Source of the DNA: Liquorilactobacillus sicerae
GTDB taxonomy: Bacteria; Bacillota; Bacilli; Lactobacillales; Lactobacillaceae
Assembly: GCF_029916425.1 (NCBI RefSeq)
Contig: NZ_JAHAVQ010000010.1
Span: 1 to 64,000 of the forward strand
DNA: 64,000 nucleotides
Direction: 5' to 3'
Under the pieces are notes generated by a model that was not told the DNA's origin, made no database searches, and saw only the letters and a program-made list of their open reading frames with translations. The position numbers and the translations under genes are program-made. Positions 17,118 to 26,558 of this stretch are shown here, piece after piece. Numbering within the stretch: position 1 is the stretch's first letter; each line of letters begins with the position of its first letter.

Positions 17118-17155
17118 CGCTCTGTCAGCTAAGTGCCGCACAGGGCGTTTTATTT
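17118..17155 (+). terminator. terminator after the DedA gene
   Basis: CGCTCTGT pairs with ACAGGGCG around a 14-base loop, followed by TTTTATTTT. Confidence 0.8.
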
Positions 17156-17174
17156 TGCTTAAAAATTGCGGCTG

Positions 17175-17180
17175 TTATAA
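17175..17180 (+). promoter_or_regulatory. -10 box for the antiporter gene
   Basis: TATAAT, preceded at 15 bases by TTGCTT, 47 bases before the chosen start. It is the only strong candidate promoter here. Confidence 0.5.
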
Positions 17181-17227
17181 TGAAACTAATCAACCTTTAC
17201 TGTAGGAATTTTAATAAGGAGCTTATC

Positions 17228-19081
17228 ATGAACCTTTCATTGATTATCGTTATTTTTGCGGCCTTAGCCACCCCTTTATTGCTGGCTCGACTAAAAATTT
17301 CAACTCTACCGACTGCTGTAGCTGAGATCGCAGTTGGAATCATTTTGGGGAAGAGCTTGCTAAATGTCGTTAAAAGCGGCGTCTTTTTGAACTTTTTAGC
17401 TACTTTAGGCGTGATCCTCTTGATTTTTTTAAGTGGGATGGAAATTGACTTTAGTCTCTTTAAAAAAGGAAATCAGCCCCAAACTCCGCTGGCAAAAAAA
17501 CAAGCATCCCAAACAAATAATTATTCACCATTAAAACTGGCAATCCAAGCTTATGGTGCCGTCATCATTTCCGCAATTGGTTTGGCGCTGCTTTTTAAAT
17601 GGAGCGGCTTATATCAAAACTTTTGGTTGGCAGCGATCCTCTTTGCGACAATTGCTTTAGGCGTCGTCATTGCAGCCTTAAAAGAAAAAGAATTGCTCAA
17701 TAATCGTTTTGGTCAAACATTATTATTGATTGCCGTCTTAGGTGAAGTTATTCCCATGCTGGCTTTAACGGCTTTTGCTTCGATCTATGCTGGACACGCT
17801 CAGCATCTTTGGCTGATTCTGTTGCTCTTTATCGCGGCAGCTTTTTTATTTCGCCGTTTTCGAGCATTTTTTGATTTCTTTCAGAAAATCAACAAAGCGA
17901 CGACACAATTAGATATTCGGATGGCTTTTTTTATAATTCTGACTTTAGTTTTGCTAGCAGAAAAAGTTGGCGCCGAAAATATTCTCGGTGCTTTCGTAGC
18001 TGGAATCGTTATCAAGCTGCTTGAGCCGGAAGAATCTACGCGCGAAAAACTTGACGCGATCGGTTATGGCTTTTTGATCCCGATCTTCTTCATTATGACC
18101 GGTGTTGAGCTTGACTTGCCAGCTTTGTTGCATGATCGTCAAGTACTGATCTTGATCCCATTGTTTTTCTTAGCTTTTATCTTAAGCAAGTCGTTGATTT
18201 TCTTCGTGCTGCGGCGCTTTTTCAAGCAGCTAAACGCGTTGGCTGGCAGTTTGCTCTCAGCAACGACCATCACCTTAGTTTTAGCAGTTTTGCAAGTTGC
18301 CAAAGAAGTTCATGCCATTTCAACTCGTCAATCCGGTGCCTTCTTAATTGCTGCTATTTTGACTTGTTTAGTAGGTCCGTTAATTTTTAACAAGTTGTTC
18401 GTTGCCGAAGCTGAAGATACCAAAAAAATTCAAGCTCATTTTATTGGTGCTAATTTATTGACCGTTTCAGCGGCAAAACAGTTAGATCGCTGGTATGATG
18501 TTCATTTATATACTGATCGGGAAGATAATTATCAAACTTACAAATCTGAAATTAAGGTCACCTTGCTGTCACAGTTGACGGCTGATTTTTTGATCAAACA
18601 TAATGTTTTTGATACCGACATTTTAGTTTTGGGCTACGCTGACTATCAGTTAAATTATCAGTTAGCTTTAGCAGCCAAAAAATACGGCGTGCAACGGGTG
18701 ATTACGCGTTTTGAAAGCCGTGATATCATGAATGATCTGGATGCTAAAATGGCGGCAGCCAAAATTGAGTACTTCAATCCAACCGATGTCAATGTCAGCA
18801 TTTTGCGCTCTTTGATCGAAAGCCCATCCACCTTAGAGATCCTAACTGCTAATAAGTCGCGGATCTTCGAAGTAATCGTTCATAATCGCCGTTTTGTCCG
18901 TAAACAAATCAAGGATCTGCCGTTTATTGATCGAGTTACGATCAGCCAGATTCTTCGCAATCATCAACCGATTTCACCGCACGGCAATACACGACTTGAA
19001 TTAAACGACCATATTATCTTCATTGGCAAATCAGCTGATGTTCCGACGATTCGTGATGCAATTGAAAAAATGAATGAATAA
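17228..19081 (+). CDS. CPA2-family cation/proton antiporter with TrkA-type domains
   Basis: 617 residues from ATG 17228, seven bases after AAGGAG; the open frame to 17180 overlaps the promoter. The N-terminal ~400 residues form about twelve membrane helices with the antiporter core (LPTAVAEIAVGIILGKSLL; ILGAFVAGIVIKLLEPEE). A regulatory Rossmann-like domain (VTLLSQLTADFL..) and a C-terminal TrkA_C module (RVTISQILRNHQPIS...HIIFIGKSADV) follow. Homologues of KefB/NapA exchange K+ or Na+ for protons in pH and salt homeostasis; the ion is not determinable here. Confidence 0.92.
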   Translation: MNLSLIIVIFAALATPLLLARLKISTLPTAVAEIAVGIILGKSLLNVVKSGVFLNFLATLGVILLIFLSGMEIDFSLFKKGNQPQTPLAKKQASQTNNYSPLKLAIQAYGAVIISAIGLALLFKWSGLYQNFWLAAILFATIALGVVIAALKEKELLNNRFGQTLLLIAVLGEVIPMLALTAFASIYAGHAQHLWLILLLFIAAAFLFRRFRAFFDFFQKINKATTQLDIRMAFFIILTLVLLAEKVGAENILGAFVAGIVIKLLEPEESTREKLDAIGYGFLIPIFFIMTGVELDLPALLHDRQVLILIPLFFLAFILSKSLIFFVLRRFFKQLNALAGSLLSATTITLVLAVLQVAKEVHAISTRQSGAFLIAAILTCLVGPLIFNKLFVAEAEDTKKIQAHFIGANLLTVSAAKQLDRWYDVHLYTDREDNYQTYKSEIKVTLLSQLTADFLIKHNVFDTDILVLGYADYQLNYQLALAAKKYGVQRVITRFESRDIMNDLDAKMAAAKIEYFNPTDVNVSILRSLIESPSTLEILTANKSRIFEVIVHNRRFVRKQIKDLPFIDRVTISQILRNHQPISPHGNTRLELNDHIIFIGKSADVPTIRDAIEKMNE

Positions 19082-19100
19082 CCGCCTCTCATTTTTTTAC

Positions 19101-19167
19101 AACGTATGGCAGACCATTTATCCTTTGACTCGACTCTACTTATGAGATGAATGATCTGCCATACGTT
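19101..19167. repeat. 18-bp inverted repeat in a gene-free stretch
   Basis: Arms 19101-19118 and 19150-19167 match at 17 of 18 positions around a 31-base loop. No T-run follows on either strand, so it is not a typical terminator. Apart from this and the next gene's promoter, 19082-19523 holds nothing I can identify. Confidence 0.6.
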
Positions 19168-19523
19168 ACGAGTGGTTAGTTTCGCGTTGATTTTTGTGCT
19201 TGATTTCCAATACTGATACAAATTTTGAACAATACTCTAATATTAATATGATTAATCTGGTAAGACATTAATTCTTGTTGACGCTAATTACACACATTTG
19301 CTCCAATTGCAGCAAAAAAATTATTAATTTGATAACTTAAGGCAAAATCAATGGTTAGGGGGCTAGCTTTATTAAAATAGACACGTTCTATGAGTTAGCT
19401 CTTTGGTATATCAAAATACCATGCTAAACGCTGCACGATGTTTTTATAAAACCACCAATTTTAGTCGATGCATAGTTCATTTCGGGTTATACTTATTTTA
19501 GAGAATTCTTTAGGAGGAAAATT

Positions 19524-20189
19524 ATGTCATTTACTGTCTATTTCGTTCGTCATGGTCAAACACTGTTGAATAAATTTCGCCGAATGCAAGGTTGGTGTGA
19601 TTCCCCACTAACTGAAAAAGGTATCAATGATGCGATTTCAGCTGGCAAGCATTTGCAAAATCTCAAATTTACAAACATTTACCGTAGTGATATGACGAGA
19701 ACTGCCCGAACCTGCAAATATATCATTCAAGCCAGTCAACATCAGTTACCGCAGCCAAAAGTTTTGCAAAATTTTCGTGAACAAGGTTATGGTTACTTCG
19801 AAGGTAACGATTCTGGACAAACTTGGTTTATGGTCGGTGCCCCGTATAATTGTCAAAGTTATCGCCAATTAATCAGCAAATATTCGATTAAGGCTTCACG
19901 TGATTTGATGAAGGAAGCTGATCCATTTAAGGTTGCGGAAAATGATCAAGAATTCTGGCAACGAATCAATGGTGGCTTTGAAGCTTTGCGGCAAAACCAG
20001 CAAAATGGCGACCAAGTACTGGTCGTCAGCCATGGAACGACGATTCGCAGTTTAGTTGAACGATTTGCCCCCCAAATCAACGTAATTGATGAATCCCCGG
20101 AAAATGGCTCGGTGACGAAAATGATCATTGATGAGAATCAAGTTAACGTTGTTTATTATAATCACTATCTTGATGAACAAGAATATTAA
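19524..20189 (+). CDS. histidine phosphatase superfamily protein (phosphoglycerate mutase-like)
   Basis: 221 residues. FVRHGQTLLNKFRRMQGWCDSPLT holds the catalytic RHG, SDMTRTARTC and REQGYGYFEGND (the Glu region) follow, and VVSHGTTIRSL provides the second histidine. Members remove phosphate from small metabolites; many lactobacillar members are of unknown substrate. AGGAGG lies seven bases before the ATG, and TATACT forms a likely -10 at 19486-19491. A hydrolase remnant continues in frame past the stop. Confidence 0.92.
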   Translation: MSFTVYFVRHGQTLLNKFRRMQGWCDSPLTEKGINDAISAGKHLQNLKFTNIYRSDMTRTARTCKYIIQASQHQLPQPKVLQNFREQGYGYFEGNDSGQTWFMVGAPYNCQSYRQLISKYSIKASRDLMKEADPFKVAENDQEFWQRINGGFEALRQNQQNGDQVLVVSHGTTIRSLVERFAPQINVIDESPENGSVTKMIIDENQVNVVYYNHYLDEQEY

Positions 20190-20339
20190 TTTTTAGAAGT
20201 TGATAATGTGATTGAAAATCTTTTGGCCAATTCTTTAAGCTCCAAACATGTTGACGTCACCGCTATTAAAGTCAAAGGTGCTGAACATGGCAGTTGGCAA
20301 TGGTCGCAACCGATTATTGCTCAGCAAATTATTAAGTAG
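20190..20339 (+). pseudogene. C-terminal remnant of an alpha/beta-hydrolase-like gene
   Basis: Directly after the preceding stop and in the same frame lie 49 open codons ending in TAG at 20337. They read EVDNVIENLLANSLSSK then VDVTAIKVKGAEHGSWQW..PIIAQQIIK. The GAEHGSWQW histidine followed by a final helix is what the end of a serine hydrolase looks like. No ribosome site or N-terminal part is present, so it is the tail of a deleted gene. The exact family is not certain. Confidence 0.5.
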
Positions 20340-20358
20340 TTAAACAAATAAATTGATT

Positions 20359-20407
20359 AAAAATACCGACTACTCAATTAATTAGATTGAATAGTCGGTA
20401 TTTTTTT
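20359..20407. terminator. bidirectional terminator between phosphatase and opp
   Basis: AATACCGACTA pairs with TAGTCGGTATT, with A- and T-runs on both sides (T8 on the plus strand). It lies between convergent genes and can serve both. Confidence 0.9.
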
Positions 20408-20434
20408 TAACTAACAGAGCTTAATTAAGGGTAG

Positions 20435-21406
20435 TTAATAATTGTTAGCTCCTTGTTTTTGAGCTGCCAAAGCCCGTTGCCGGTACTTGGGGATCTCTGC
20501 TTCGGAACAACGGACAAATCTGCCAGGTACGATTTCTCGTAATTTGCGTGGCTGGTCAGGAAGATCCTTTTCCTGACTAGGATCATAGACGATTTGTTTC
20601 CGCTGACGCTCATATTCGGGATCAGGAACAGGCACGGCAGAAATCAAGCTCGCAGTATAATCATGCAGTGGATGTTCATAAACATCATCGGCTGGCCCAA
20701 CTTCCAGCAATTTACCATAATGCATAACCCCGATTCGATCAGAAATATATTTGACCATTGATAAATCATGAGCAATAAACAAATAGGTCAGACCATGCTT
20801 TTCCTGCAATTCCTTTAATAAATTAACTACTTGAGCTTGAATTGAAACATCCAGCGCTGAAATTGGTTCGTCAGCAATGATAAATTTAGGCTGTACTGCC
20901 AAGGCGCGGGCAATCCCAATTCGCTGCCTTTGACCACCGGAAAATTCGTGCGGATAGCGGCTCGAATGGTCACGATTCAAACCAACTGTTTCCAAAAGAT
21001 CTTCAACGATTTGACTACGTTCCTGATTATTTTTAGCTAAATGATGGATATCAAGCCCCTCAGCAACAATATCTTTGATTTTCATGCGCGGATTTAATGA
21101 GGCATATGGATCCTGAAAAATCATCTGCATTTTGCGTCGAAAAGCTAAAAATTCCTTACGCGTCTTTAACTTGCTGATATCTTGACCATCAAAAATGATT
21201 TTGCCAGCGGTCGGTTGATACAAATGAATAATACTGCGTCCAGTTGTTGTTTTACCTGAACCGGACTCACCAACTAATCCGAAAGTCTCACCTTCATAAA
21301 TATCAAAACTGACATCATCGACCGCTCGGACTTCGTTAGCTTTTCCCACATTAAAATACTGTTTTAGATGCTTAACTTCTAAAAGCTTTTTACGATTCTC
21401 TGTCAT
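20435..21406 (-). CDS. oppF: oligopeptide ABC transporter ATPase OppF
   Basis: 323 residues. Walker [16 protein letters not shown] (about 53-67), signature [15 protein letters not shown], Walker [13 protein letters not shown], then the C-terminal oligopeptide-transporter extension ([26 protein letters not shown]). It powers peptide uptake together with OppD at the cytoplasmic face. Last gene of the leftward opp operon, 18 bases after oppD. GAGGGG precedes the ATG. Normal length. Confidence 0.95.
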   Translation of the reverse strand: MTENRKKLLEVKHLKQYFNVGKANEVRAVDDVSFDIYEGETFGLVGESGSGKTTTGRSIIHLYQPTAGKIIFDGQDISKLKTRKEFLAFRRKMQMIFQDPYASLNPRMKIKDIVAEGLDIHHLAKNNQERSQIVEDLLETVGLNRDHSSRYPHEFSGGQRQRIGIARALAVQPKFIIADEPISALDVSIQAQVVNLLKELQEKHGLTYLFIAHDLSMVKYISDRIGVMHYGKLLEVGPADDVYEHPLHDYTASLISAVPVPDPEYERQRKQIVYDPSQEKDLPDQPRKLREIVPGRFVRCSEAEIPKYRQRALAAQKQGANNY

Positions 21407-21424
21407 GAATATTCCCCTCGGTCT

Positions 21425-22468
21425 TTATTTGGCTTTGTCTTTCATCATTTCAGCATAAATCTTCCAGCGTCGTTGGATTTCTTCTGGCGGAGTAATTTTG
21501 GGCGCATCAGGATGCAAAAGCCAAGTTGCCGCATAATGTGTATCAGTCAGCTTGAAAAATGGCGGCTTTTGTTCCGCATCAATTTTCATTGCATATGGAT
21601 TACGCGCTGCAAATGGATCTCCCTTGGGTGGATCCAGCAGATCCGGCGGCGTGCCCGGAATAGCTTCCAGTTTTGTACTAGAAAGTGTCGGCATTGAATT
21701 CAATAGTCCCCAGGTATAAGGATGCTGGGGATCAAAGAAAATTTCATCAACCGTCCCATATTCAATAATTTCTCCAGCATACATGACCGCCACGCGATTC
21801 GCCATTCCCGCGACAACACCTAAGTCATGGGTAATAAAGATAATCGAAGTTTCAATTTTGGACTGCAATTCCTTCATCAAATCCAAGATCTGTGCTTGAA
21901 TCGTTACATCTAAAGCCGTTGTTGGCTCATCAGCAATCAAAATTTCTGGATAACAAACCAACGCAATCGCAATCACGATTCGCTGACGCATCCCACCAGA
22001 AAACTGATGCGGATAATTATTGATCCGTTGCTCAGCATCTTGAATGCCAACCAGTTTCATGATTTCTAGCGCCTGTTGCCAAGCCTTCTTTTTATCCATA
22101 TGCTTATGTTTGATCAACGGTTCAGCGATCTGTTGACCAATTTTCATCGTCGGATCCAGTGAAGTCATTGGATCCTGAAAAATCATCGCAATATCTTTAC
22201 CGCGAATATTCTGCATTTCTTTTTCAGTCTTTTTCAGTAAGTCTTGCCCATGGTACATGATTGACCCGCCAATTACGCGCGCATTATTAGCCAATAAACC
22301 CATAATGCTCTTGGTAGTTACCGACTTGCCGGAACCAGACTCACCGACAATGGCTAAAGTTTCACCTTTATTCAAATGAAAACTAACATCACGAATTGCT
22401 TTGACTTCTCCGGCATAAGTATGAAAGTCAATTTTTAAATTTTTAACGTCTAGAATTCTCTCTACCAT
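21425..22468 (-). CDS. oppD: oligopeptide ABC transporter ATPase OppD
   Basis: 347 residues. Walker [16 protein letters not shown] (about 39-53), signature FSGGMRQRIVIAIAL, Walker B ILIADEPTTALDVT and the C-terminal peptide-transporter domain with PGTPPDLLDPPKGDPFAARNP. It works as a heterodimer with OppF. AGGTGG precedes the ATG; eight bases separate it from oppC. Confidence 0.95.
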   Translation of the reverse strand: MVERILDVKNLKIDFHTYAGEVKAIRDVSFHLNKGETLAIVGESGSGKSVTTKSIMGLLANNARVIGGSIMYHGQDLLKKTEKEMQNIRGKDIAMIFQDPMTSLDPTMKIGQQIAEPLIKHKHMDKKKAWQQALEIMKLVGIQDAEQRINNYPHQFSGGMRQRIVIAIALVCYPEILIADEPTTALDVTIQAQILDLMKELQSKIETSIIFITHDLGVVAGMANRVAVMYAGEIIEYGTVDEIFFDPQHPYTWGLLNSMPTLSSTKLEAIPGTPPDLLDPPKGDPFAARNPYAMKIDAEQKPPFFKLTDTHYAATWLLHPDAPKITPPEEIQRRWKIYAEMMKDKAK

Positions 22469-22476
22469 GCTGCCAC

Positions 22477-23502
22477 CTACCTTCTCGTCTTCGGATCAAA
22501 TGCATCACGCAGGCCATCGCCTAGCAGGTTAAAGGCAATCATCAAAACACATAAGACAATTGCTGGATACCACATTTGATATGGTAAAAACTGGAAGTTT
22601 TTTTGACCGTCGTTTAACAGCACACCTAAAGACGTCTGTGGTGAGCTGATCCCAATTCCAATGAAACTTAAGAAAGCCTCAAAGAAGATGGCAGTTGGGA
22701 TCGTATACATCGTTTGAATAATAATGATGCTTGAGAGATTCGGGACCAAATGCTTTATCGCAATCTTGACCGGTGATTCACCTAACGTTCGCGCCGCCAA
22801 AACGTATTCTTGCGATTTTAGCGACAACGTTTCGGCTCGAATCATTCGCGCCATTGTTGTCCAACTGGAAATGGCAATCGCACAAATGATCGAGGTCATC
22901 CCAGGCTTGAGCACCAGCAGCATTAAAACAACAATTACCAAGTTAGGAACTGAAGAAATAATTTCAATGATCCGTTGCATGACATTATCGACTCGCCCGC
23001 CTTTCCAGCCGGATATAATGCCATAAGCGACCCCAATCGTCAAATCAAAGAAAGTCGCTACAAAAGCAACAATTAAGGAAATTTTGGTTCCATAAATAAT
23101 TCGCTGAGCTAAGGAACGACCCAGATAATCAGTTCCTAGATAGAAATATTTATCACTTGGAACATGATTTTGTTTGTATTCATCGACCCATTGACCGCTA
23201 ACCTTTAGCTTACCATTAAAACCGTTGATATTGACCCCCGGAATTTTAGCTGGTAAATTAGCATATTTGGGCGCTGACTTGACTAGCGAATCATGATCGA
23301 TAAATGGTGTTGAGCCAAAGGCAATTACCACCATTACTATAACTATCCATAATGAAATTACTGCTCCTTTGTTCTTTTTGAGACGCAGCCAAGCATCTTG
23401 CAAAAAAGTCAATGATGGGGCAGCGATCTTTTCATTATCAAGCGACTCGCTTTTTGATAACGGCTGAAAACTATCTGCGCTTAATTTGATTTTTTCTTCC
23501 AT
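22477..23502 (-). CDS. oppC: oligopeptide ABC transporter permease OppC
   Basis: 341 residues. A cytoplasmic N-terminus precedes one membrane helix (AVISLWIVIVMVVIAFGS), a long extracytoplasmic segment, and five further helices with the permease EAA-type loop (EYVLAARTLGESPVKIAIKHLVPN). It forms the channel with OppB. Two bases separate it from oppB. Confidence 0.94.
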   Translation of the reverse strand: MEEKIKLSADSFQPLSKSESLDNEKIAAPSLTFLQDAWLRLKKNKGAVISLWIVIVMVVIAFGSTPFIDHDSLVKSAPKYANLPAKIPGVNINGFNGKLKVSGQWVDEYKQNHVPSDKYFYLGTDYLGRSLAQRIIYGTKISLIVAFVATFFDLTIGVAYGIISGWKGGRVDNVMQRIIEIISSVPNLVIVVLMLLVLKPGMTSIICAIAISSWTTMARMIRAETLSLKSQEYVLAARTLGESPVKIAIKHLVPNLSSIIIIQTMYTIPTAIFFEAFLSFIGIGISSPQTSLGVLLNDGQKNFQFLPYQMWYPAIVLCVLMIAFNLLGDGLRDAFDPKTRR

Positions 23503-23504
23503 GC

Positions 23505-24434
23505 TTAATCCCCATTTCCGCTTAATCGAATCCGTGGGTCAATGATCCCATAAACAATATCTGTTATTAAAATTACTGCAACTAATCCCGCTGAAAAGAG
23601 CATAGTCACACCCATGATCGTTGGATAGTCATTAACCAAAATTGATTTAACAAATTGTTCACCAATCCCAGGAATTGAAAAGATATTCTCAATCACCATT
23701 GAGCCGGTCATTAAAGCAACTGTATACGGTCCAATTAGCGTCACTAATGGGATCAAACTATTACGCAAGGCATGATGATAAACGATCCCAAACTTGCTCA
23801 TACCTTTCGCCCGGGCCAATTCAATATAATCTGAGTTCAAAACATCGACCATCCCCGTGCGGACAAACCGGGCCGTTTCAGCCAGCGGACCAACACCCAG
23901 GGCAATTGTCGGCAAAACAGTATAACTGAAGCTGCCCCAATCAGCAATCGGAAACCAGCCAAGCTTTAAGGCAATGTAATATTGTAATAAGACTGCCAAA
24001 ACAAAGTTAGGAACTGATTTGCCAATAATCGAAACGATCGTCGCTGTCGTATCGACCCAAGTATTACGATTGATAGCAGCAATTGAACCAATGATGATTC
24101 CAAAGAATACTCCAAAAATCATAGCTTGAGCACCTAATTGAGCTGAAGGCCCAATTCGACTAGCAATCAAATAGGATACTGGTTGATTACTGAATTGGAA
24201 AGATGTTCCCAAATCGCCATGCAACATTCCAAAAATATAAATCAAGTACTGTTGCCAAACTGGTTTATTCAAACCATACTGTTCGTTCATGATTTGAATC
24301 TGTTGTGGCGTCATTTTCTGCTGATTTGAATATGGTGTCCCCGGCATCAACTTCATTAAGAAAAAGGTGATTGTTGCTACCAGGAAGAGTGTCAAAATCA
24401 TGTAGAAAACACGCTTGATAAGATACTTTCGCAT
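23505..24434 (-). CDS. oppB: oligopeptide ABC transporter permease OppB
   Basis: 309 residues. N-terminal helix MRKYLIKRVFYMILTLFLVATITFFLMKLMPGTP is the classic OppB start, and the coupling loop DYIELARAKGMSKFGIVYHHALRNSL contacts the ATPases. Six membrane segments in all. GAGGGGAAA precedes the ATG. It follows oppA after a 124-base gap containing a hairpin. Confidence 0.95.
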   Translation of the reverse strand: MRKYLIKRVFYMILTLFLVATITFFLMKLMPGTPYSNQQKMTPQQIQIMNEQYGLNKPVWQQYLIYIFGMLHGDLGTSFQFSNQPVSYLIASRIGPSAQLGAQAMIFGVFFGIIIGSIAAINRNTWVDTTATIVSIIGKSVPNFVLAVLLQYYIALKLGWFPIADWGSFSYTVLPTIALGVGPLAETARFVRTGMVDVLNSDYIELARAKGMSKFGIVYHHALRNSLIPLVTLIGPYTVALMTGSMVIENIFSIPGIGEQFVKSILVNDYPTIMGVTMLFSAGLVAVILITDIVYGIIDPRIRLSGNGD

Positions 24435-24498
24435 ATTTTCCCCTCACATTCTCTAATATGCATCTTCAAATAATTTATTTGACTGCTTAAATCTAAGA

Positions 24499-24535
24499 AT
24501 TGGGGGACAACTATAGATTCAGTTGATCCCCCAAT
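24499..24535 (-). terminator. hairpin between oppA and oppB (partial terminator)
   Basis: ATTGGGGGA and TCCCCCAAT form a strong stem, extended by ACAACT/AGTTG. The T-run beyond it on the minus strand is poor. It probably lets some transcripts end or protects the oppA message, giving more binding protein than transporter (inference). Confidence 0.6.
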
Positions 24536-24558
24536 CATTGTATCATTATTTAAACAAT

Positions 24559-26184
24559 TTATTTAGCAATATAGGCATCTTTAAAGTTATAGTTGACACC
24601 CGCTGGATTGTAAATTACACCTTTAACTTTTGACTTAACCAAAGTTGCATTAGCCTGCTGATAGATTGGAGAAATTCCTTGTTCTTTCATCAAAATCTTT
24701 TCAGCTTTGACCAAATCATTCCAACGTTTGTTAGCATTGCCAGCATCAGTTGTCTTGGAAGCTTGGATCAACTTATCATATTCAGTATTCTTCCATTTAC
24801 CATTGTTATATGAGTTATCTGAGGTAAATAAGTCTAAGAAGCTGATTGGATCAGAGAAATCAGCACCCCAGCCAGAAACAACAACATCAAACTGTCCATT
24901 CTCTGACCGTGACAAACGAGTCTTGAAAGGTACATTTTCTACTGAAACTTTAGCGCCCTTCAAATTTTCTTCAATTGCACTTTGCAAGAACTGAGTAGTA
25001 TTGTTGCCAGCATCAGTATCATCACTCAAAATTGAGAAGCTCAAGTTGCTAACGCCAAGTTCTTTCAAACCTTCAGCCCATAATTTCTTAGCTTTAGCAA
25101 TATTGGACTCGGTTCCTGATTTGACATAAGCTGCTGTGGTAAAGTCAACACCATTGTGCTTAGCCAAGCCAGTTGAAACATAACCCTTAGCAACTGTTGA
25201 ACCATCACCTAAAACTTTGTTAACAAATTGTTTCCGGTTGATGACCAGGGAAATTGCCTGACGGATCTTTTTATTCTGGAATTCCTTTTTAGTCTGATTG
25301 AATTCAAGATAGAAAGTTGAAGCTCCACGCCGAACAACGTAATTCTTGGATCCTTTCAGCTGTTTAGCTTGTTCAGCACCGAGGTTAGTTTCATCGAGCT
25401 TGCCTGATTGATACAAGTTGTAAGCAGTTGTATTACTCTTATTGACTTTGAAGTTGATTGCTGATAACTTAACATCCTTCTTATCCCAGTAATCGTTGTT
25501 CTTCTTCAAAGTCCAACTCAAGTTTGAACCGGTCCATTTTGTCATCTTGAATGGTCCATCATAAACCATGTACTTCGAAGCTGTTCCGTATTTGCTGCCA
25601 TATTTCTTAACAACTTTTTGATTTTGTGGGAAGAAGACTGGAAAGCCCATCAATAGTTTGAAGTAAGGTAATTTCTTTTCTAAAGTAACCGTCAATTTAT
25701 AATTGCCATCTGCTTTAATCCCCAAGGTTGAAACAGACTTTTTACCAGCCATAATTGCATCAGCATTTTTGATCCCACTAAATAAGTAAGCATACTGAGA
25801 AGCTGTTTTCGGATTAACTGTTCGCTGCCAAGAATAAACAAAATCCTTAGCAGTGACTTTATCACCATTGCTCCACTTAGCGTTCTTACGTAAAGTGAAA
25901 ACATACTTCATGCCACCATTTGAAACCTGCGTTTTGGTTGCTAAGCCTGCTTCAATTTTACTGTCCTTACCTAAACGATAAATACCTTCCATTGAGTTAT
26001 TCAACATATCGAAACTCACAACATCCGTCGCTTTGGAAAGATCCATTGTCGGCAATTCTGCATTTTCATTCCAATTTAAAACTTGGTTAGAAGATGTGCT
26101 GCTCGACTTTGAACCACAGGCGGCTAAAGCAACTGCTGAAAAAGCAACTACTGCTGCAAGCTTTGCCAACTTGTTCAATTTCAT
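24559..26184 (-). CDS. oppA: oligopeptide-binding lipoprotein OppA
   Basis: 541 residues. The signal peptide MKLNKLAKLAAVVAFSAVALAAC ends in a lipobox (LAAC), so the mature protein is a lipoprotein on the outer face of the membrane. The solute-binding domain (family 5) includes NGDKVTAKDFVYSWQR and GWGADFSDPISFLDLF. It captures peptides and passes them to OppBC. First gene of the operon, with its own promoter and a 5' hairpin in the leader. Confidence 0.95.
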   Translation of the reverse strand: MKLNKLAKLAAVVAFSAVALAACGSKSSSTSSNQVLNWNENAELPTMDLSKATDVVSFDMLNNSMEGIYRLGKDSKIEAGLATKTQVSNGGMKYVFTLRKNAKWSNGDKVTAKDFVYSWQRTVNPKTASQYAYLFSGIKNADAIMAGKKSVSTLGIKADGNYKLTVTLEKKLPYFKLLMGFPVFFPQNQKVVKKYGSKYGTASKYMVYDGPFKMTKWTGSNLSWTLKKNNDYWDKKDVKLSAINFKVNKSNTTAYNLYQSGKLDETNLGAEQAKQLKGSKNYVVRRGASTFYLEFNQTKKEFQNKKIRQAISLVINRKQFVNKVLGDGSTVAKGYVSTGLAKHNGVDFTTAAYVKSGTESNIAKAKKLWAEGLKELGVSNLSFSILSDDTDAGNNTTQFLQSAIEENLKGAKVSVENVPFKTRLSRSENGQFDVVVSGWGADFSDPISFLDLFTSDNSYNNGKWKNTEYDKLIQASKTTDAGNANKRWNDLVKAEKILMKEQGISPIYQQANATLVKSKVKGVIYNPAGVNYNFKDAYIAK

Positions 26185-26208
26185 TTACAACTACCCCTTT
26201 TTTGTTTC

Positions 26209-26239
26209 AGCAGAGAAACATTATTTTGTAATGTCTCTG
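26209..26239 (-). other. 5' leader hairpin of the opp mRNA
   Basis: CAGAGACATTA pairs with TAATGTTTCTCTG (two-base bulge) between the promoter and the oppA start. It could stabilise the transcript or regulate it; function is inferred. Confidence 0.4.
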
Positions 26240-26268
26240 ATTTTACTCGATATAAAGATTAAATTCAA
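26240..26268 (-). promoter_or_regulatory. opp operon promoter
   Basis: On the minus strand TTGAAT (26263-26268) and TAAAAT (26240-26245) are separated by 17 bases, about 55 bases before the oppA start. The rest of 26185-26558 is AT-rich and otherwise shows only a weak hairpin near 26470-26506 and a candidate -10 (TACAAT) for hflX. Confidence 0.65.
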
Positions 26269-26558
26269 GTAAAAAACTTATATTGTTCTTAATAAAAAAT
26301 CATTCATTCAAATTTCTTTTAAATCCAAATCCCTTTAATCGCTATAAACAAAGCGATTTTAAATTATTTGAATTTTCATAAATCTTGAATTGAATTTAAT
26401 TTTTTTAAGTTAGAACATAGTTTTATTACTAAAATCCGCCCTTTTTCTTTAAAAAAATAAGTTATTTCCTCATAAAAGTCAGCTTTCTTAATTAGGCTGG
26501 CTTTAAAACCTCAATTTTTAATAAAAGATGCTACAATTAAAATAATCAGGAGGAAATT

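Noticed and set aside
26470-26506. Hairpin AAAGTCAGC/GGCTGGCTTT upstream of hflX as a terminator
   Set aside because: No gene ends upstream of it on that strand and the T-run is poor; function cannot be supported.
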